From the NCBI GenBank assembly GCA_964519405.1, contig CAZFLA010000005.1, forward strand, positions 8,755 to 72,754: 64,000 nt of DNA. Direction: 5' to 3'. The translations under genes were made by a program, and so were the position numbers. Positions 53,964 to 63,325 of this stretch are shown here, one piece after another. This stretch comes from G963677485 sp964519405. Lineage in GTDB: Bacteria > Armatimonadota > HRBIN16. Under the pieces are notes generated by a model. That model did no database searches, was not told the DNA's origin, and was given only the letters and a program-made list of their open reading frames with translations. Within the stretch, counting starts at the first letter, position 1; every line of letters starts with the position of its first letter.

Positions 53964-55495
53964 GTGACGCAGATATACAGTATGCAGTGCAAGCCGAGGG
54001 ATTATGCAAGCGGTATGGAAGTCTGCTGGCTAACGACCATGTGAACCTCAGCGTGCAAGCTGCCACCATTCACGCTATTGTGGGCGAGAATGGTGCCGGT
54101 AAAAGCACCCTCATGAACATGTTGTATGGTGTGATGCCCTCCGAGGGCGGCACCATTCGGATATTCGGTGAGAAGGTGCATTTTAGGCATCCGGCTGATG
54201 CGTTGGCTGCGGGTATCGGCATGGTTAGTCAGCATTACGCGCTGATCCCCGAGTTTACTGTGTTGGAGAATCTGCTGCTCACACACCGCTCAAGCGGAAT
54301 TCGTGCTATGCCGAAGTCGGAAGTCATCAAACGTGCCAGTGAGTTCGTGAAGGGGCTTGGCCTTGATATCGATTGGGAACAGCTAGCCGGCAGCCTCAGT
54401 GTCTCTGCCCAGCAAAAAGTGGAGATCCTGCGCCTGTTGATGCGCGGATGCCGGATACTCATCTTCGATGAACCCACGGCGGTGCTGCCCCCTGCTGATG
54501 CCGACAACTTCTATGAGCTTCTGCATCGCTTCACAAAAGAGGGGCGAACGGCGATTGTGGTCACTCACCACCTTCAGGAAGTAGTTCAACATGCTGATCG
54601 CGTGACGCTGCTGCGTATGGGGCGCCACATCGCCGACTATGATGTGACCCCTCAGATGAATCTATCGGATTTAGCCAATCAGATCACCGGTGTAGAAGAA
54701 ACGCCTGCCCAAGCAGTGACATCGCTGTTATCATCGGAGCCCAGCGATGAGCTGGTAGTAGAAGTGAATAATGTCACGACCAAGCACAAGTCCATTAGGT
54801 GCGGCCTAAAGGATTTGAACTTATCTGTTCGCAAGGGTGAGATCATGGGTATCGCCGGTGTGGACGGCAGCGGGCAAGCTGAGCTTGTGGAGTTGTTGGT
54901 TGGCTTGCGCAAATGCAGCGGTCAAGAGCTGAAACTAAACGGCAAACCCATTGGCCATCTTGGTGTGGCGGATCGACATCGGCTTGGTGTGCGCTATATC
55001 GCCGAAGACCGCTACGCTCGCGCGGTGATCAGTGAATGGAACCTCGTTGACAACATCATGCTGGGGCACCAGCGTGAGGGCCAATTCGGCAAGTGGCTGC
55101 TGAAGCCGAACCTGATGCGCAAGTATGCAGAGCAGGTCATTGAGCAGTATCACGTGAAGTCCGAATCGACAAGCCAAAGTCTGAGCACTTTATCAGGCGG
55201 CAATCAGCAGAAGCTGGTGGTAGGGCGTGAGCTTCTGCCTGCACCAACGCTTCTGGTAGCCGGACATCCCACAAGGGGGCTAGATACCCAAAGTGCAGAT
55301 TTTGTGCGCGCACAGATTACTGCTGCGTGTGCGGGCGGCAGCGCGGCGATTGTGGTGAGCTACGATATATCCGAGTTATTGGAACTCTGCCATCGGGTGG
55401 CTGTTCTTTACAAAGGACGTGTGGTTGGCACATTCACGGGCAACGCCGAGAACAGGGAGGCGATCGGGCAACTCATGGTGGGTGTTGGAGTATGA
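53960..55495 (+). CDS. Operon gene 8: double ATPase of BMP/nucleoside-type ABC transporter
   Basis: A 511-aa protein with two ABC domains (RbsA/YufO-NupA type). The first has Walker A 'GENGAGKST' (42-50), a degenerate signature 'GSLSVSAQQKVEI' and Walker B 'ILIFDEPTAVL'. The second has a degenerate Walker A 'GVDGSGQAELV' without the usual Lys, a good signature 'LSGGNQQKLVVGREL' and 'LLVAGHPTRGLD'. This asymmetric pattern is normal for the family. The GTG start overlaps the NlpC stop. Such transporters import nucleosides or related molecules. Confidence 0.9.
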   Translation: MSDADIQYAVQAEGLCKRYGSLLANDHVNLSVQAATIHAIVGENGAGKSTLMNMLYGVMPSEGGTIRIFGEKVHFRHPADALAAGIGMVSQHYALIPEFTVLENLLLTHRSSGIRAMPKSEVIKRASEFVKGLGLDIDWEQLAGSLSVSAQQKVEILRLLMRGCRILIFDEPTAVLPPADADNFYELLHRFTKEGRTAIVVTHHLQEVVQHADRVTLLRMGRHIADYDVTPQMNLSDLANQITGVEETPAQAVTSLLSSEPSDELVVEVNNVTTKHKSIRCGLKDLNLSVRKGEIMGIAGVDGSGQAELVELLVGLRKCSGQELKLNGKPIGHLGVADRHRLGVRYIAEDRYARAVISEWNLVDNIMLGHQREGQFGKWLLKPNLMRKYAEQVIEQYHVKSESTSQSLSTLSGGNQQKLVVGRELLPAPTLLVAGHPTRGLDTQSADFVRAQITAACAGGSAAIVVSYDISELLELCHRVAVLYKGRVVGTFTGNAENREAIGQLMVGVGV

Positions 55496-56523
55496 AAAAG
55501 CTGTGGGTTTACGGATGGCCTCTAGCGGTGTTTGCTGTCAGTCTCGCTCTGTCTGCACTGTTGATAACGCTAAGCGGAGCCAATCCTATCGTCGCTATGA
55601 CTGCATGGTTTGCCGGTGGGCTGACTGATCCCGGCGCACTGCCAGAGAGCATTCTGCGCACGATCCCACTGGCGCTGAGCGGATTAGCCATTGCCGTGGG
55701 TCTGCTAGCAGGTGTGTTCAATATCGGTGTAGAAGGTCAGCTGCTAGTCGGCGGGCTTGCCGCCGGACTAGTTGGGGCTGCTATACCGCAGTGTCCCATT
55801 TGGCTTCATATCCCATTATGTCTAGCAGCTGGAATGCTGGGCGGCGCGTTCTGGGCATGGATACCAGGTATCCTGCGTGCGAAGCGAGGTGCTCATGAAG
55901 TAATCACCACCATCATGTTCAACTACATCGCCTTATACAGCACGCACTGGTTGGCAGGCGGTATATGGAAAGATCCAGCACCAGGTAATCAAGCGGTTCA
56001 GACTGCTCCGATAGCATCTAGTGCTACTTTACCGATTTTGGTAGAGGGAACCCGGCTGCATGTGGGGTTATTCATCGCATTGGCTGCTGCTGTGGTGATG
56101 TGGGTGCTGCTTTATCGAACCGCCTGGGGCTTTGAGTTCCGAGCTGTCGGCGCCAATGCTAGTGCCGCGGCATCTGGCGGAGCCGATGTGAAAAGGCTGG
56201 CTTGGGTGAGCCTCGCCGTCAGCGGTGCCATTGGGGGACTCGCAGGCGGTATCGAGGTGTTGGGCGTGCACCATCGGTTTATCGATGCGTTCTCACCGGG
56301 GTATGGCTTCGATGGCATCGCGGTAGCGCTGCTGGGAGCCAACCATCCGCTTGGGGTGCTGATCAGCGGTTTCGGCTTAGGCGCACTGCACAGCGGTGCC
56401 ACCGCGATGTCAGTGGCGACCACCCCCTCTGTACCGAGAGAGATCAGTTGGATTATAGAAGCCGTGGTGATTATGATGATCGCTGCGATTAGGGCGATGC
56501 GCAAAGGACAAGCCAGTGTTTGA
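55492..56523 (+). CDS. Operon gene 9: ABC permease (YufP/NupP-like)
   Basis: A 343-aa permease of the BPD_transp_2 family. 'GLLAGVFNIGVEGQLLVGGL' and 'RAKRGAHEVITTIMFNYIAL' are the family's conserved segments, typical of nucleoside/BMP transporters. ATG 55492 overlaps the ATPase stop in an ATGA; an open frame extending to 55327 is a reading artefact. About nine membrane segments. Confidence 0.9.
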   Translation: MKKLWVYGWPLAVFAVSLALSALLITLSGANPIVAMTAWFAGGLTDPGALPESILRTIPLALSGLAIAVGLLAGVFNIGVEGQLLVGGLAAGLVGAAIPQCPIWLHIPLCLAAGMLGGAFWAWIPGILRAKRGAHEVITTIMFNYIALYSTHWLAGGIWKDPAPGNQAVQTAPIASSATLPILVEGTRLHVGLFIALAAAVVMWVLLYRTAWGFEFRAVGANASAAASGGADVKRLAWVSLAVSGAIGGLAGGIEVLGVHHRFIDAFSPGYGFDGIAVALLGANHPLGVLISGFGLGALHSGATAMSVATTPSVPREISWIIEAVVIMMIAAIRAMRKGQASV

Positions 56524-57424
56524 TGCTGAACTAATACGCAGTGCGTTACGGCTAAGTGTGCCGTTAGGTTTGGCTGCCTTAGGCGGGATGATATCCGAAC
56601 GCAGCGGGATTGTGAACATTGGCCTTGAGGGGCAGATGCTGATGGGGGCGTTTGCCGGCTATGCCGGAGCTGTTCTTACCGGTAACGCCTGGTTAGGTGC
56701 TGCGCTTGGCTGCGCAGCAGGAGCACTGCTTGGTTTAGCGCACGGCTGGCTGACTCAGCGCTTCCGAGCCGATCAGGTGGTTAGCGGTGCTGCAGTGAAC
56801 CTGTTTGCCTCAGGCAGCACCATCTACTTAATGCACCGATATTTTGCCGACTCGCCCGCATGTCAGCCCATCGGCACCATCAAGGCGGCTTGGCTTGACA
56901 AGGTGCCGATTGTGGGCACAATACTGAATGATCAAAGCCCTTTCCTGTGGCTGCTGCTCATCTTGCTGTTTGCCATGCATCGGCTGCTGCGCGTGTCAGG
57001 CTGGGGATTACGGATCCGTGCTTGCGGCGAAAGCGCGAAGTATAGCCGCATGGCCGGCGTTCCGGTTAGGTTGATCCGCATGGTTTGTGTGGGAATCAGC
57101 GGCGCTTTAGCTGGGCTTTCTGGGGTTTACCTAAGCATCAACCAGATGAATGTGTTCACAGATAACATGAGCGCGGGCAAGGGGTTTGTGGCACTTGCCG
57201 CCGTTATTTTCGGCCGATGGACGCCCTTGGGCGTTGTGGGCACCGCACTGGGATTTGGATTTCTGGATGCCATTCAACAGCGGCTGCAGGGATCTGTTTT
57301 TCATGGCGTGGAACTGCCGAGTGAGCTGTTCTTGATGCTGCCGTATGTGTTGACTGTGGTCGCGTTAGCGGGGTTTGCGGGCCGATCGTGCTCCCCTGCG
57401 GATCTTGGCAAGCCAGAGGAATAG
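56516..57424 (+). CDS. Operon gene 10: ABC permease (YufQ/NupQ-like)
   Basis: A 302-aa second permease of the same family: 'GGMISERSGIVNIGLEGQML' and 'LRIRACGESAKYSRMAGVPV' are hallmarks. GTG 56516 overlaps the first permease by 8 bp. The two permeases and the ATPase make a complete transporter, but no BmpA-type substrate-binding lipoprotein is seen in the operon, so it must be encoded elsewhere or replaced. Confidence 0.9.
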   Translation: MFDAELIRSALRLSVPLGLAALGGMISERSGIVNIGLEGQMLMGAFAGYAGAVLTGNAWLGAALGCAAGALLGLAHGWLTQRFRADQVVSGAAVNLFASGSTIYLMHRYFADSPACQPIGTIKAAWLDKVPIVGTILNDQSPFLWLLLILLFAMHRLLRVSGWGLRIRACGESAKYSRMAGVPVRLIRMVCVGISGALAGLSGVYLSINQMNVFTDNMSAGKGFVALAAVIFGRWTPLGVVGTALGFGFLDAIQQRLQGSVFHGVELPSELFLMLPYVLTVVALAGFAGRSCSPADLGKPEE

Positions 57425-57429
57425 GATTT

Positions 57430-57476
57430 AGCAGCACAGAGAAGGCCGGAGACGACCGCTCTGTGCTGCTGTTGTT
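57430..57476 (+). terminator. Terminator of the ten-gene operon
   Basis: A perfect 12-bp stem AGCAGCACAGAG/CTCTGTGCTGCT (57430-57441, 57459-57470) followed by GTTGTTT. It lies between the operon and the convergent 1321-aa glycosidase. Confidence 0.7.
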
Positions 57477-57480
57477 TAAT

Positions 57481-60400
57481 TTACCGGAATGCCGCCTTTA
57501 ACGACTGCAAACCGAGCCACGCATACGATGTGTTTCGGTTATTATCGGTTAAGACAAGGCGGATCTGCTTACCCGCGAGTTTCTCCGCGTCGATGAACTG
57601 CTTGCGGAGCTGGTGGCTGCCTTCGATGCTTATGATGGCATACTGGTTTAGCAGTGATGGGTCTTTAACTGCGACGGTTAGCGCGCCTTCACCAGATAGA
57701 CCAGTGCTTGTTCCTCCCTGCAGCATGAACTCCAACCGCTTGGCTCCCTGAGGCACCGTGAAGATCGGCGATGTGGCTGTGCCGGTGGCGCTTTCGCCGG
57801 ACTTGCCCATACTGTTCAAGGTGTGTTCTGTGAACAGACTGGGTATTGGGCAGATGCTAAACGCATTGCCCTCAAGCTTCCATCCATCGAGTGCGTTAGG
57901 TGCTTCCGAATGGAAGAGCATGGCAGGCATGCGGTATTCCTCAGATAGCTGATAAGGCGTGTTTTGCAGATCGATGCCCTCGCCTTGTTCGTAGCTGACC
58001 GCAACCAATCCCATGGCGGGCTCCAGCCCTAAAGCGCTGAGGCTGATCGACTCCACACGCTTCGGCTCACCAAGGTCAATCTCCAGCACATCGAACACGG
58101 CGGATGCCGTTGTTAGGCTGCGGCTGTTGGCCCAGAACTCTGGCTGAGGGATACCCTTGAAGCTGTCGGGATCACCTGCTGCGATAGGATGCGCGATGGC
58201 CCAATCGCCTTGGTTGGCTTTAAGCTGCGGCAGCAGACCAAAGCGGTTCGGGCGTTCAATACGGCTGGTGCAGAACTCGCCGACAACTGCCTGCGGTGTC
58301 CACCAGTCGAGGTTGCCGGGCGATGTATAGGTTCGAGATAATATCTCTTCATTGCTCAGTTGAACATCAACCCGAGCTGCTGAGATATATGTATCGTGAT
58401 TGTCCAGCAGCGGCAGCACAAGCAGATATATCTTGCGGATGCCTTCTTTACCGATCTTAAGCTGCAGCGAAGGCTTGCCTGACCGCTGTGAGAGCGGTAT
58501 TAGTTTGCGTGGGTTAATCGTAAAGCTGACACCTTCCAGCCCAGGGATTGTGACCTCTTTGTTATCGGCAAGCGCTTCCATTGGCGGACGGCTGTTAGCC
58601 CAAGGCCAATGTCCGAAGGCGGTATACTGCCGCCATTCGCGCCATTTGGTGTCGTCAACAAGCAGGTCTGCAGGCAGGGCCACGGTCTGCATTTTGGCCT
58701 TGAGGTATCGCGACAGCGTTTGCTGCTGAAAGACCTCATCAGCGCTGAATGTAATTGGCAAGAGGCTGCCATCAGGGGTGTATAGCTCACCGGCATTATC
58801 TCCAGAACACAGCAGCGCGAGCTTGTTGTTCGGCATGGTGATGGATGCGGTGACTTCGGTTCGGGCCGCCACCTTCTGAACGAATGGGTAGGTAATCTGA
58901 CCAATCTTTAACTGCCACTGGCCAGATATCGCCGTTTTTGTGTTGTTTCGCAGCACGAAATTGAGCTTAGCTCCGTCATCTGTGAGCCTGATCGCTTCAC
59001 TAGGCGCTGCTTCGATACGAGGCAGCACTGTAATGTTGACGGGCTGCCAGAAGATGATGCCGCCAGCTGTTTCGGCTTTGACGAACAGCGTGCGGCGGCT
59101 GAAGACCATCTGCCCCAGACGTCCGTATTTCTGTGCCGTCGTCACGATATCGGCGCTCAACTGAGCGTGAATCTGGTTCTCTTTCAGCTCGATTTTGCTT
59201 AACAGCTTCTCGCGGTCTTCCACTGCCAGCATTTTCGCACCGGTGAGGGATAGAGATACATGGTCACCTTCTGCGATGCTTTGCGGGGCTGACACACGAA
59301 CCTGCGCGGGCTCGATGACCACCTTGATGCTGCTGCTCTTCACAGCACCTGTGAGCGCCGTTAGGATGACACCATCTGGCACAGGCTCCAGTTTGAAGGC
59401 ACAGGGTTTGTCATTTATAAGCAGCTTCACCGAGTTCACAGGCGGCAAGCTCCAGCGAATGGCGCGCTTCAGCGCCTGCGGGGTGGTGACTGTATACACC
59501 ATGCTGTTGCCTGTGCGGCGGTAGGATGCACTGGCATCGGCAACCGTGATGTCGGCATACGGCCACTTGTCAGGAAAACTAGGAGCCACTTGTATGGTTT
59601 GATTGGGTTTATTCATCTTGAGGCCGAATAACGCCTCAACAGTGGCATGGATGTAGACACCTGCCGGCGGCGAGAAGTAGGCAGGCCAAGTTTCGATTGA
59701 GATCTCTGGCCATGCGCCGCGATGGTTGGCATCCCACACCCAGTCGCCGACAGCTCGCAGCGGCTGCCAAGTGCGGTTGCGGTCGCCAACGGCCGCCAAT
59801 CCCATGGCCGCCCAAGGCTGCTGTGCGGCACCGATCTGCATACCCCAAGTGCCCGTCATATGGTTTGGCATGTTGTTGCTGCAGGTGATGGCTCCACGCG
59901 AGTCCGTCAAACGGTCGTTCATATAGCGAATTGATGTGTAGCTATCCAGCGGGTCTAGAATGCCGTAGATAACGGGATAAATCAAGGTGTGATACTGACC
60001 ATCAGGCCGGATGACGCCGGACGCATCGGTGTAGAATGCGAACCGTCCCAGCTCCGGCTGCCACAGCTTCTGCTTGAGCTTATCCGCGATTTGGTTAGCT
60101 CGGGTGTATAACTGCTGCGCTCGTGTGGTGTTGCCAAGGGCCGCCTGCAGCTCCGCCGTAGTACGGATGAGGTTGATGCCCTCAACTGTTGGCGATGTGC
60201 CATCACCTGGAGTGCTGACATAATCTTCCTGGTTGCCTGTCTGCTGCCCCCAGCGTAGAATGCCGTCGCCATCGGTATCGTATCTAGAAAAAGTCGCGTT
60301 TGTTACTTTCTCCATAGTTTCGGCAAAAAACGGCAACTGTGAGCGATCTGCTGTTTGTCTCCAGTAATGCTGCACTTGATGTCCATAGAACTGGTTCGAT

Positions 60401-61446
60401 CCGCCAAAATCACTGCGGGTTTTGCCAGAGGGCATGAACTGTGGCACATTACCATCACCAAATAGGTTGCGTGCGGTGACCACATTCACGTCACGCGTGC
60501 GGATGGTCTGCCCAATCCAGTCGGCAGCAGGGGTGTGCTGCATATGCCAAAGCGCTTCCCAATGGTGAATACATTCGTTCCAACCATATGGATAGACATA
60601 ATTGTATTCCAGGTTGTATAAGGCGCTGGCGAAGGTCTTGTTAATCAAGGGTTCGGGAGTGTTGACCTTGTTGCTCATCAAGCCGTTATAGTAGCTTTTG
60701 ACCTCATTGCGGTATGCGATGCGGTCACCCTTCGCGATGGCTTCGAGGCTTGGTTCCGACTTACTGAACGCCACCATGACTTCCCCGCTGCCCTTCGCAA
60801 AGTCCGCTAGAAGATAGTGCTTGTCTGCTTCGGTGCTTGAAGATAGTGCGCCAGGTGTGGCCACTGCCATATGAAACGGCACAGCTGAACTTACCAGTTG
60901 GCCGATGCCGTCATTAATCGTTGTGGCGTTTATGTTCTCCCAGTATTTCCCGGAGCGCAGCCACGCCGATTGGTTGTTTGCGGCTCCGTTATTGGTGGGC
61001 AGGCTGCCGCCCAATCGAAACACGATGGGCGTAGAGGGTGAGGTGTTCATGCTGACCAGCATGGCACCCTCCTGCTGAGGCGAGTGCCGGCCGACCATCA
61101 AGGGCATCGCCTCCAGGCTTACCTTCACTCCCTTCACTTTCATCGTGGCGCGTATGCCGCCAGCAAAATCCTGCACGTTGACGTCGGTAGCCTGTTCCAT
61201 ACCCACAAGGCTTCCGCCCATTCGCAGTGCTGGAGCAACCATAGCCACGGTATACACGTCCATGTAGGCGAATTTATCATTCATGTATGTGGACAAACAG
61301 ATATTTGGTGTCTGTTCATCCATGGAGATAATGCTCATATGCCATCCGGCCATGCGGATATGCAGGTCCCTGTTCACTTTGGGCGGTGCCGCATATGCGA
61401 AGACAGAAGGCAGAAGCAACAAAATTGATGCGATGACTAACTTCAT
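57481..61446 (-). CDS. Giant secreted six-hairpin (alpha/alpha-barrel) glycosidase
   Basis: A 1321-aa exported protein with a signal peptide ('VIASILLLLPSVFAYAA'). The N-terminal ~230 residues are beta-rich, residues ~250-620 form an (alpha/alpha)6-type barrel: 'LEYNYVYPYGWNECIHHWEA', 'MPNHMTGTWGMQIGAAQQ' and 'RGAWPEISIETWPAYFSPP' have the Trp/Glu/Asp pattern of six-hairpin glycosidases (GH63, GH78, GH37 and relatives). The last 700 residues are beta-sandwich modules likely to bind sugar, one possibly NPCBM-like. The exact GH family cannot be named from sequence alone. GGAG precedes the ATG by eight bases. It is among the longest genes in the window. Confidence 0.75.
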   Translation of the reverse strand: MKLVIASILLLLPSVFAYAAPPKVNRDLHIRMAGWHMSIISMDEQTPNICLSTYMNDKFAYMDVYTVAMVAPALRMGGSLVGMEQATDVNVQDFAGGIRATMKVKGVKVSLEAMPLMVGRHSPQQEGAMLVSMNTSPSTPIVFRLGGSLPTNNGAANNQSAWLRSGKYWENINATTINDGIGQLVSSAVPFHMAVATPGALSSSTEADKHYLLADFAKGSGEVMVAFSKSEPSLEAIAKGDRIAYRNEVKSYYNGLMSNKVNTPEPLINKTFASALYNLEYNYVYPYGWNECIHHWEALWHMQHTPAADWIGQTIRTRDVNVVTARNLFGDGNVPQFMPSGKTRSDFGGSNQFYGHQVQHYWRQTADRSQLPFFAETMEKVTNATFSRYDTDGDGILRWGQQTGNQEDYVSTPGDGTSPTVEGINLIRTTAELQAALGNTTRAQQLYTRANQIADKLKQKLWQPELGRFAFYTDASGVIRPDGQYHTLIYPVIYGILDPLDSYTSIRYMNDRLTDSRGAITCSNNMPNHMTGTWGMQIGAAQQPWAAMGLAAVGDRNRTWQPLRAVGDWVWDANHRGAWPEISIETWPAYFSPPAGVYIHATVEALFGLKMNKPNQTIQVAPSFPDKWPYADITVADASASYRRTGNSMVYTVTTPQALKRAIRWSLPPVNSVKLLINDKPCAFKLEPVPDGVILTALTGAVKSSSIKVVIEPAQVRVSAPQSIAEGDHVSLSLTGAKMLAVEDREKLLSKIELKENQIHAQLSADIVTTAQKYGRLGQMVFSRRTLFVKAETAGGIIFWQPVNITVLPRIEAAPSEAIRLTDDGAKLNFVLRNNTKTAISGQWQLKIGQITYPFVQKVAARTEVTASITMPNNKLALLCSGDNAGELYTPDGSLLPITFSADEVFQQQTLSRYLKAKMQTVALPADLLVDDTKWREWRQYTAFGHWPWANSRPPMEALADNKEVTIPGLEGVSFTINPRKLIPLSQRSGKPSLQLKIGKEGIRKIYLLVLPLLDNHDTYISAARVDVQLSNEEILSRTYTSPGNLDWWTPQAVVGEFCTSRIERPNRFGLLPQLKANQGDWAIAHPIAAGDPDSFKGIPQPEFWANSRSLTTASAVFDVLEIDLGEPKRVESISLSALGLEPAMGLVAVSYEQGEGIDLQNTPYQLSEEYRMPAMLFHSEAPNALDGWKLEGNAFSICPIPSLFTEHTLNSMGKSGESATGTATSPIFTVPQGAKRLEFMLQGGTSTGLSGEGALTVAVKDPSLLNQYAIISIEGSHQLRKQFIDAEKLAGKQIRLVLTDNNRNTSYAWLGLQSLKAAFR

Positions 61447-61566
61447 GTTGGCTCCTTTCTATACCTATTGCCCTAAGTGTATCGCAAATGGGAAGGGCGT
61501 GTTATGGATTAGAGGAGCCGCGATATGGATAATTGCGTAGGGGCGATAGGTGATCACTCGAGCAGT

Positions 61567-61607
61567 GCAGCACAAACGCACCGTTATGGGCTGTGCTGCC
61601 TCTTTTT
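61567..61607 (+). terminator. Hairpin with T-tract, orphan
   Basis: GCAGCACA (61567-61574) and TGTGCTGC (61592-61599) form an 8-bp stem followed by CTCTTTTT. It points to the + strand although no + gene is upstream, so it may end an unannotated RNA. Confidence 0.5.
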
Positions 61608-61752
61608 ACGAGCGGTGTGGTGTCATTATCAGCTATATCGTTAATATCATAATGGTGTCGTCTGGGTGTTGTACATATTATCGAATAGTAGTTATTGATG
61701 TGATTTGTGATATTTATGTTTAAAACAATACCACTCTGGTCACTGCCTCTGG

Positions 61753-61758
61753 TATAAT
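61753..61758 (+). promoter_or_regulatory. Extended -10 element upstream of repeat copy B
   Basis: TGGTATAAT (TATAAT at 61753-61758 with TGn extension). A transcript starting near 61765 would begin with the 126-bp repeat at 61795. No -35 box is seen, as expected for an extended -10. Confidence 0.5.
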
Positions 61759-61794
61759 CTTTACAATATAAGTCAAATGCAAAACAGCCATGAT

Positions 61795-61920
61795 GCCGCG
61801 GGTTTTGTCACCCACACGACTATGTTCCGGGAGCTAGCGCTCCGGGAACTGCGTCCAGTGCGGGTTCCTGCACCGCACGGCTCACCAATAGCGGCCGGCG
61901 TCGCTTCACTCCGGCCGGCG
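61795..61920 (+). repeat. 126-bp structured repeat, copy B
   Basis: The second copy of the repeat at 8327-8452 (10 differences, no gaps). The first hairpin gains one pair compared with copy A because the base before it is G opposite C. It lies between a promoter element and the 5' end of a truncated stalk-domain gene, so it would be transcribed as a leader. Confidence 0.8.
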
Positions 61921-61938
61921 TAGAGATGGAGAAGTGAT

Positions 61939-62070
61939 ATGAAGATGAAGCATCTTGTGGCGATGGCGCTGAAGAGCCTACCTGGAGTGAAATGCAGCTT
62001 CGACGCAAAGCTCAACCGGCTGGATATCACCACGGCAAAAGCGGTCAGCAAGACGAAATCTGGGAAATAA
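61939..62070 (+). pseudogene. Truncated stalk-domain fragment
   Basis: A 43-codon frame (ATG 61939, GGAG upstream) encoding 'HLVAMALKSLPGVKCSFDAK' and 'LNRLDITTAK'. It aligns with the last 40 residues of the intact protein at 62127-63263 ('YVAVADIVAHSS', 'YDAKCNKLEISN'), which is the end of a copper-amine-oxidase-type stalk domain. The rest of the gene is missing, so this is a decayed copy lying directly after the 126-bp repeat. Confidence 0.75.
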
Positions 62071-62126
62071 CAGCAATGATTGCTGGATATCGATCAAAAC
62101 GAGTTTACATGTTTGGAGGCACTATC

Positions 62127-63263
62127 ATGAAACGGATATATGGGATACTTTTGCTGTTGTTATTATCTTGCTTGTGCGCCCATGCCGACGTCACAAAAGC
62201 TCAAGCGCTATCTATTGTCAGCCAGTATACCGGCATAGCATCAACGGAATTTGATTGCACTGAAGCCACAATAGATCAGGTAAACAGCCAGATGTCCTCT
62301 TACAGTTTTATCCTTGATGTGCCTGGTGTTTCGCACGAAGTCTGGTGTGTGGCCAAACACTCGGGTGCCATATGCGGGTATTTAGTCGATGGTTCCAGCA
62401 CCAGGTATCCGATGACATCTGCCTGGGTATGGGGATTGTTTCCACAGTTTGACAAATCCACAATGGTCGAATATCCACAAAACAGTGACTTGTGGTGGTA
62501 CCGAAGCCCTCAAGGAATTCTCTGTTCTGAACGACTGCTCCAAATAAGTCATCTTGATGATGACCCCTCACAGCCCATAATCGGCTACGATGCCATCGAC
62601 CTCCCGCTTCCACAGCTTGATGGCATATCAGTAGTAAGTAAAGCGAAAGTGCAAAAACTGGCATTAGCGACTGCACAACACATGCCTAGCTGGGCCGGAC
62701 CCGATTATGCTGATTACACAAATGCTTGTATTACGCGTTGCGATGAACCAATCTACGAAAAGGACGATCTTGGCGTTGAATGGATCAAATATACGGTGTG
62801 GGCCATGAGTTCCGTGTTGCCAGATGTGAACCTGAGTTGGATTAGGGATGAAACGAAGGTCAATGACTATGTAGAGGTCAAGTTTACTTTCGATGCATGC
62901 TCAGGGCAGCTTCTTACTGGCGAGGCATATCCTGCATATTCATCTCGCCGTTCGAGCAAAAGCTCAGTCAGCAAACCGTCGTGGAAGTATATCGGACTGA
63001 TAGATATCAATGGTAAGGATGCTAATCTGGCTGTTGCCCCAATCATTTCAAATGGAAAGTGTTATCTCCACCTAAAATACGCGCAGCATCTGATGGGTAA
63101 GGCTGGTTCACAGCTCAAGAATGTGACTTTTGGCTCTGCTCGATACGTTGCAGTGGCAGATATTGTGGCGCACTCAAGCATTCGAGCCAACTATGACGCT
63201 AAGTGTAACAAACTAGAAATATCTAACGTCAAAAACATGTATAAAACGAAAGAAGCCAAATAG
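62127..63263 (+). CDS. Secreted PepSY-like protein with C-terminal copper-amine-oxidase-type stalk domain
   Basis: A 378-aa exported protein. ATG 62127 has GGAGG seven bases upstream; the open frame from 61992 is an artefact. Signal peptide 'RIYGILLLLLLSCLCAHA', then a YcdB/PepSY-like start ('DVTKAQALSIVSQYTGI') and a long central part with Trp-rich beta strands, then a stalk domain at about 320-378 ('GSARYVAVADIVAHSS', 'ANYDAKCNKLEIS'). PepSY-type domains often inhibit or bind peptidases, and stalk domains anchor to cell walls; the role here is unknown. It is the only complete member of a local family of four copies. Confidence 0.7.
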   Translation: MKRIYGILLLLLLSCLCAHADVTKAQALSIVSQYTGIASTEFDCTEATIDQVNSQMSSYSFILDVPGVSHEVWCVAKHSGAICGYLVDGSSTRYPMTSAWVWGLFPQFDKSTMVEYPQNSDLWWYRSPQGILCSERLLQISHLDDDPSQPIIGYDAIDLPLPQLDGISVVSKAKVQKLALATAQHMPSWAGPDYADYTNACITRCDEPIYEKDDLGVEWIKYTVWAMSSVLPDVNLSWIRDETKVNDYVEVKFTFDACSGQLLTGEAYPAYSSRRSSKSSVSKPSWKYIGLIDINGKDANLAVAPIISNGKCYLHLKYAQHLMGKAGSQLKNVTFGSARYVAVADIVAHSSIRANYDAKCNKLEISNVKNMYKTKEAK

Positions 63264-63325
63264 ACGCGTTTATTACCTTGTATGTATATCGATCAATGTG
63301 AGTTTGAGTGTCTGGAGGCACTAGA

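Larger units (their letters stand above)
61447..61794. other. Intergenic region upstream of repeat copy B
   Basis: No convincing gene. A 39-codon frame near 61526 with a possible ribosome site has no recognisable family. The region contains a terminator-like hairpin (61567-61607) and an extended -10 promoter (61753-61758) just before the second 126-bp repeat. Confidence 0.6.

Noticed and set aside
55327..55491. N-terminal extension of the first ABC permease
   Set aside because: It overlaps the ATPase gene out of frame; the ATG at 55492 overlaps the ATPase stop and gives the family's normal N-terminus.
61526..61645. 39-codon frame before repeat copy B
   Set aside because: It runs through a hairpin and T-tract that look like a terminator, and nothing in it is recognisable.
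61992..62126. N-terminal extension of the intact stalk-domain protein
   Set aside because: GGAGG and a signal peptide place the start at 62127; the extension overlaps the fragment in another frame.
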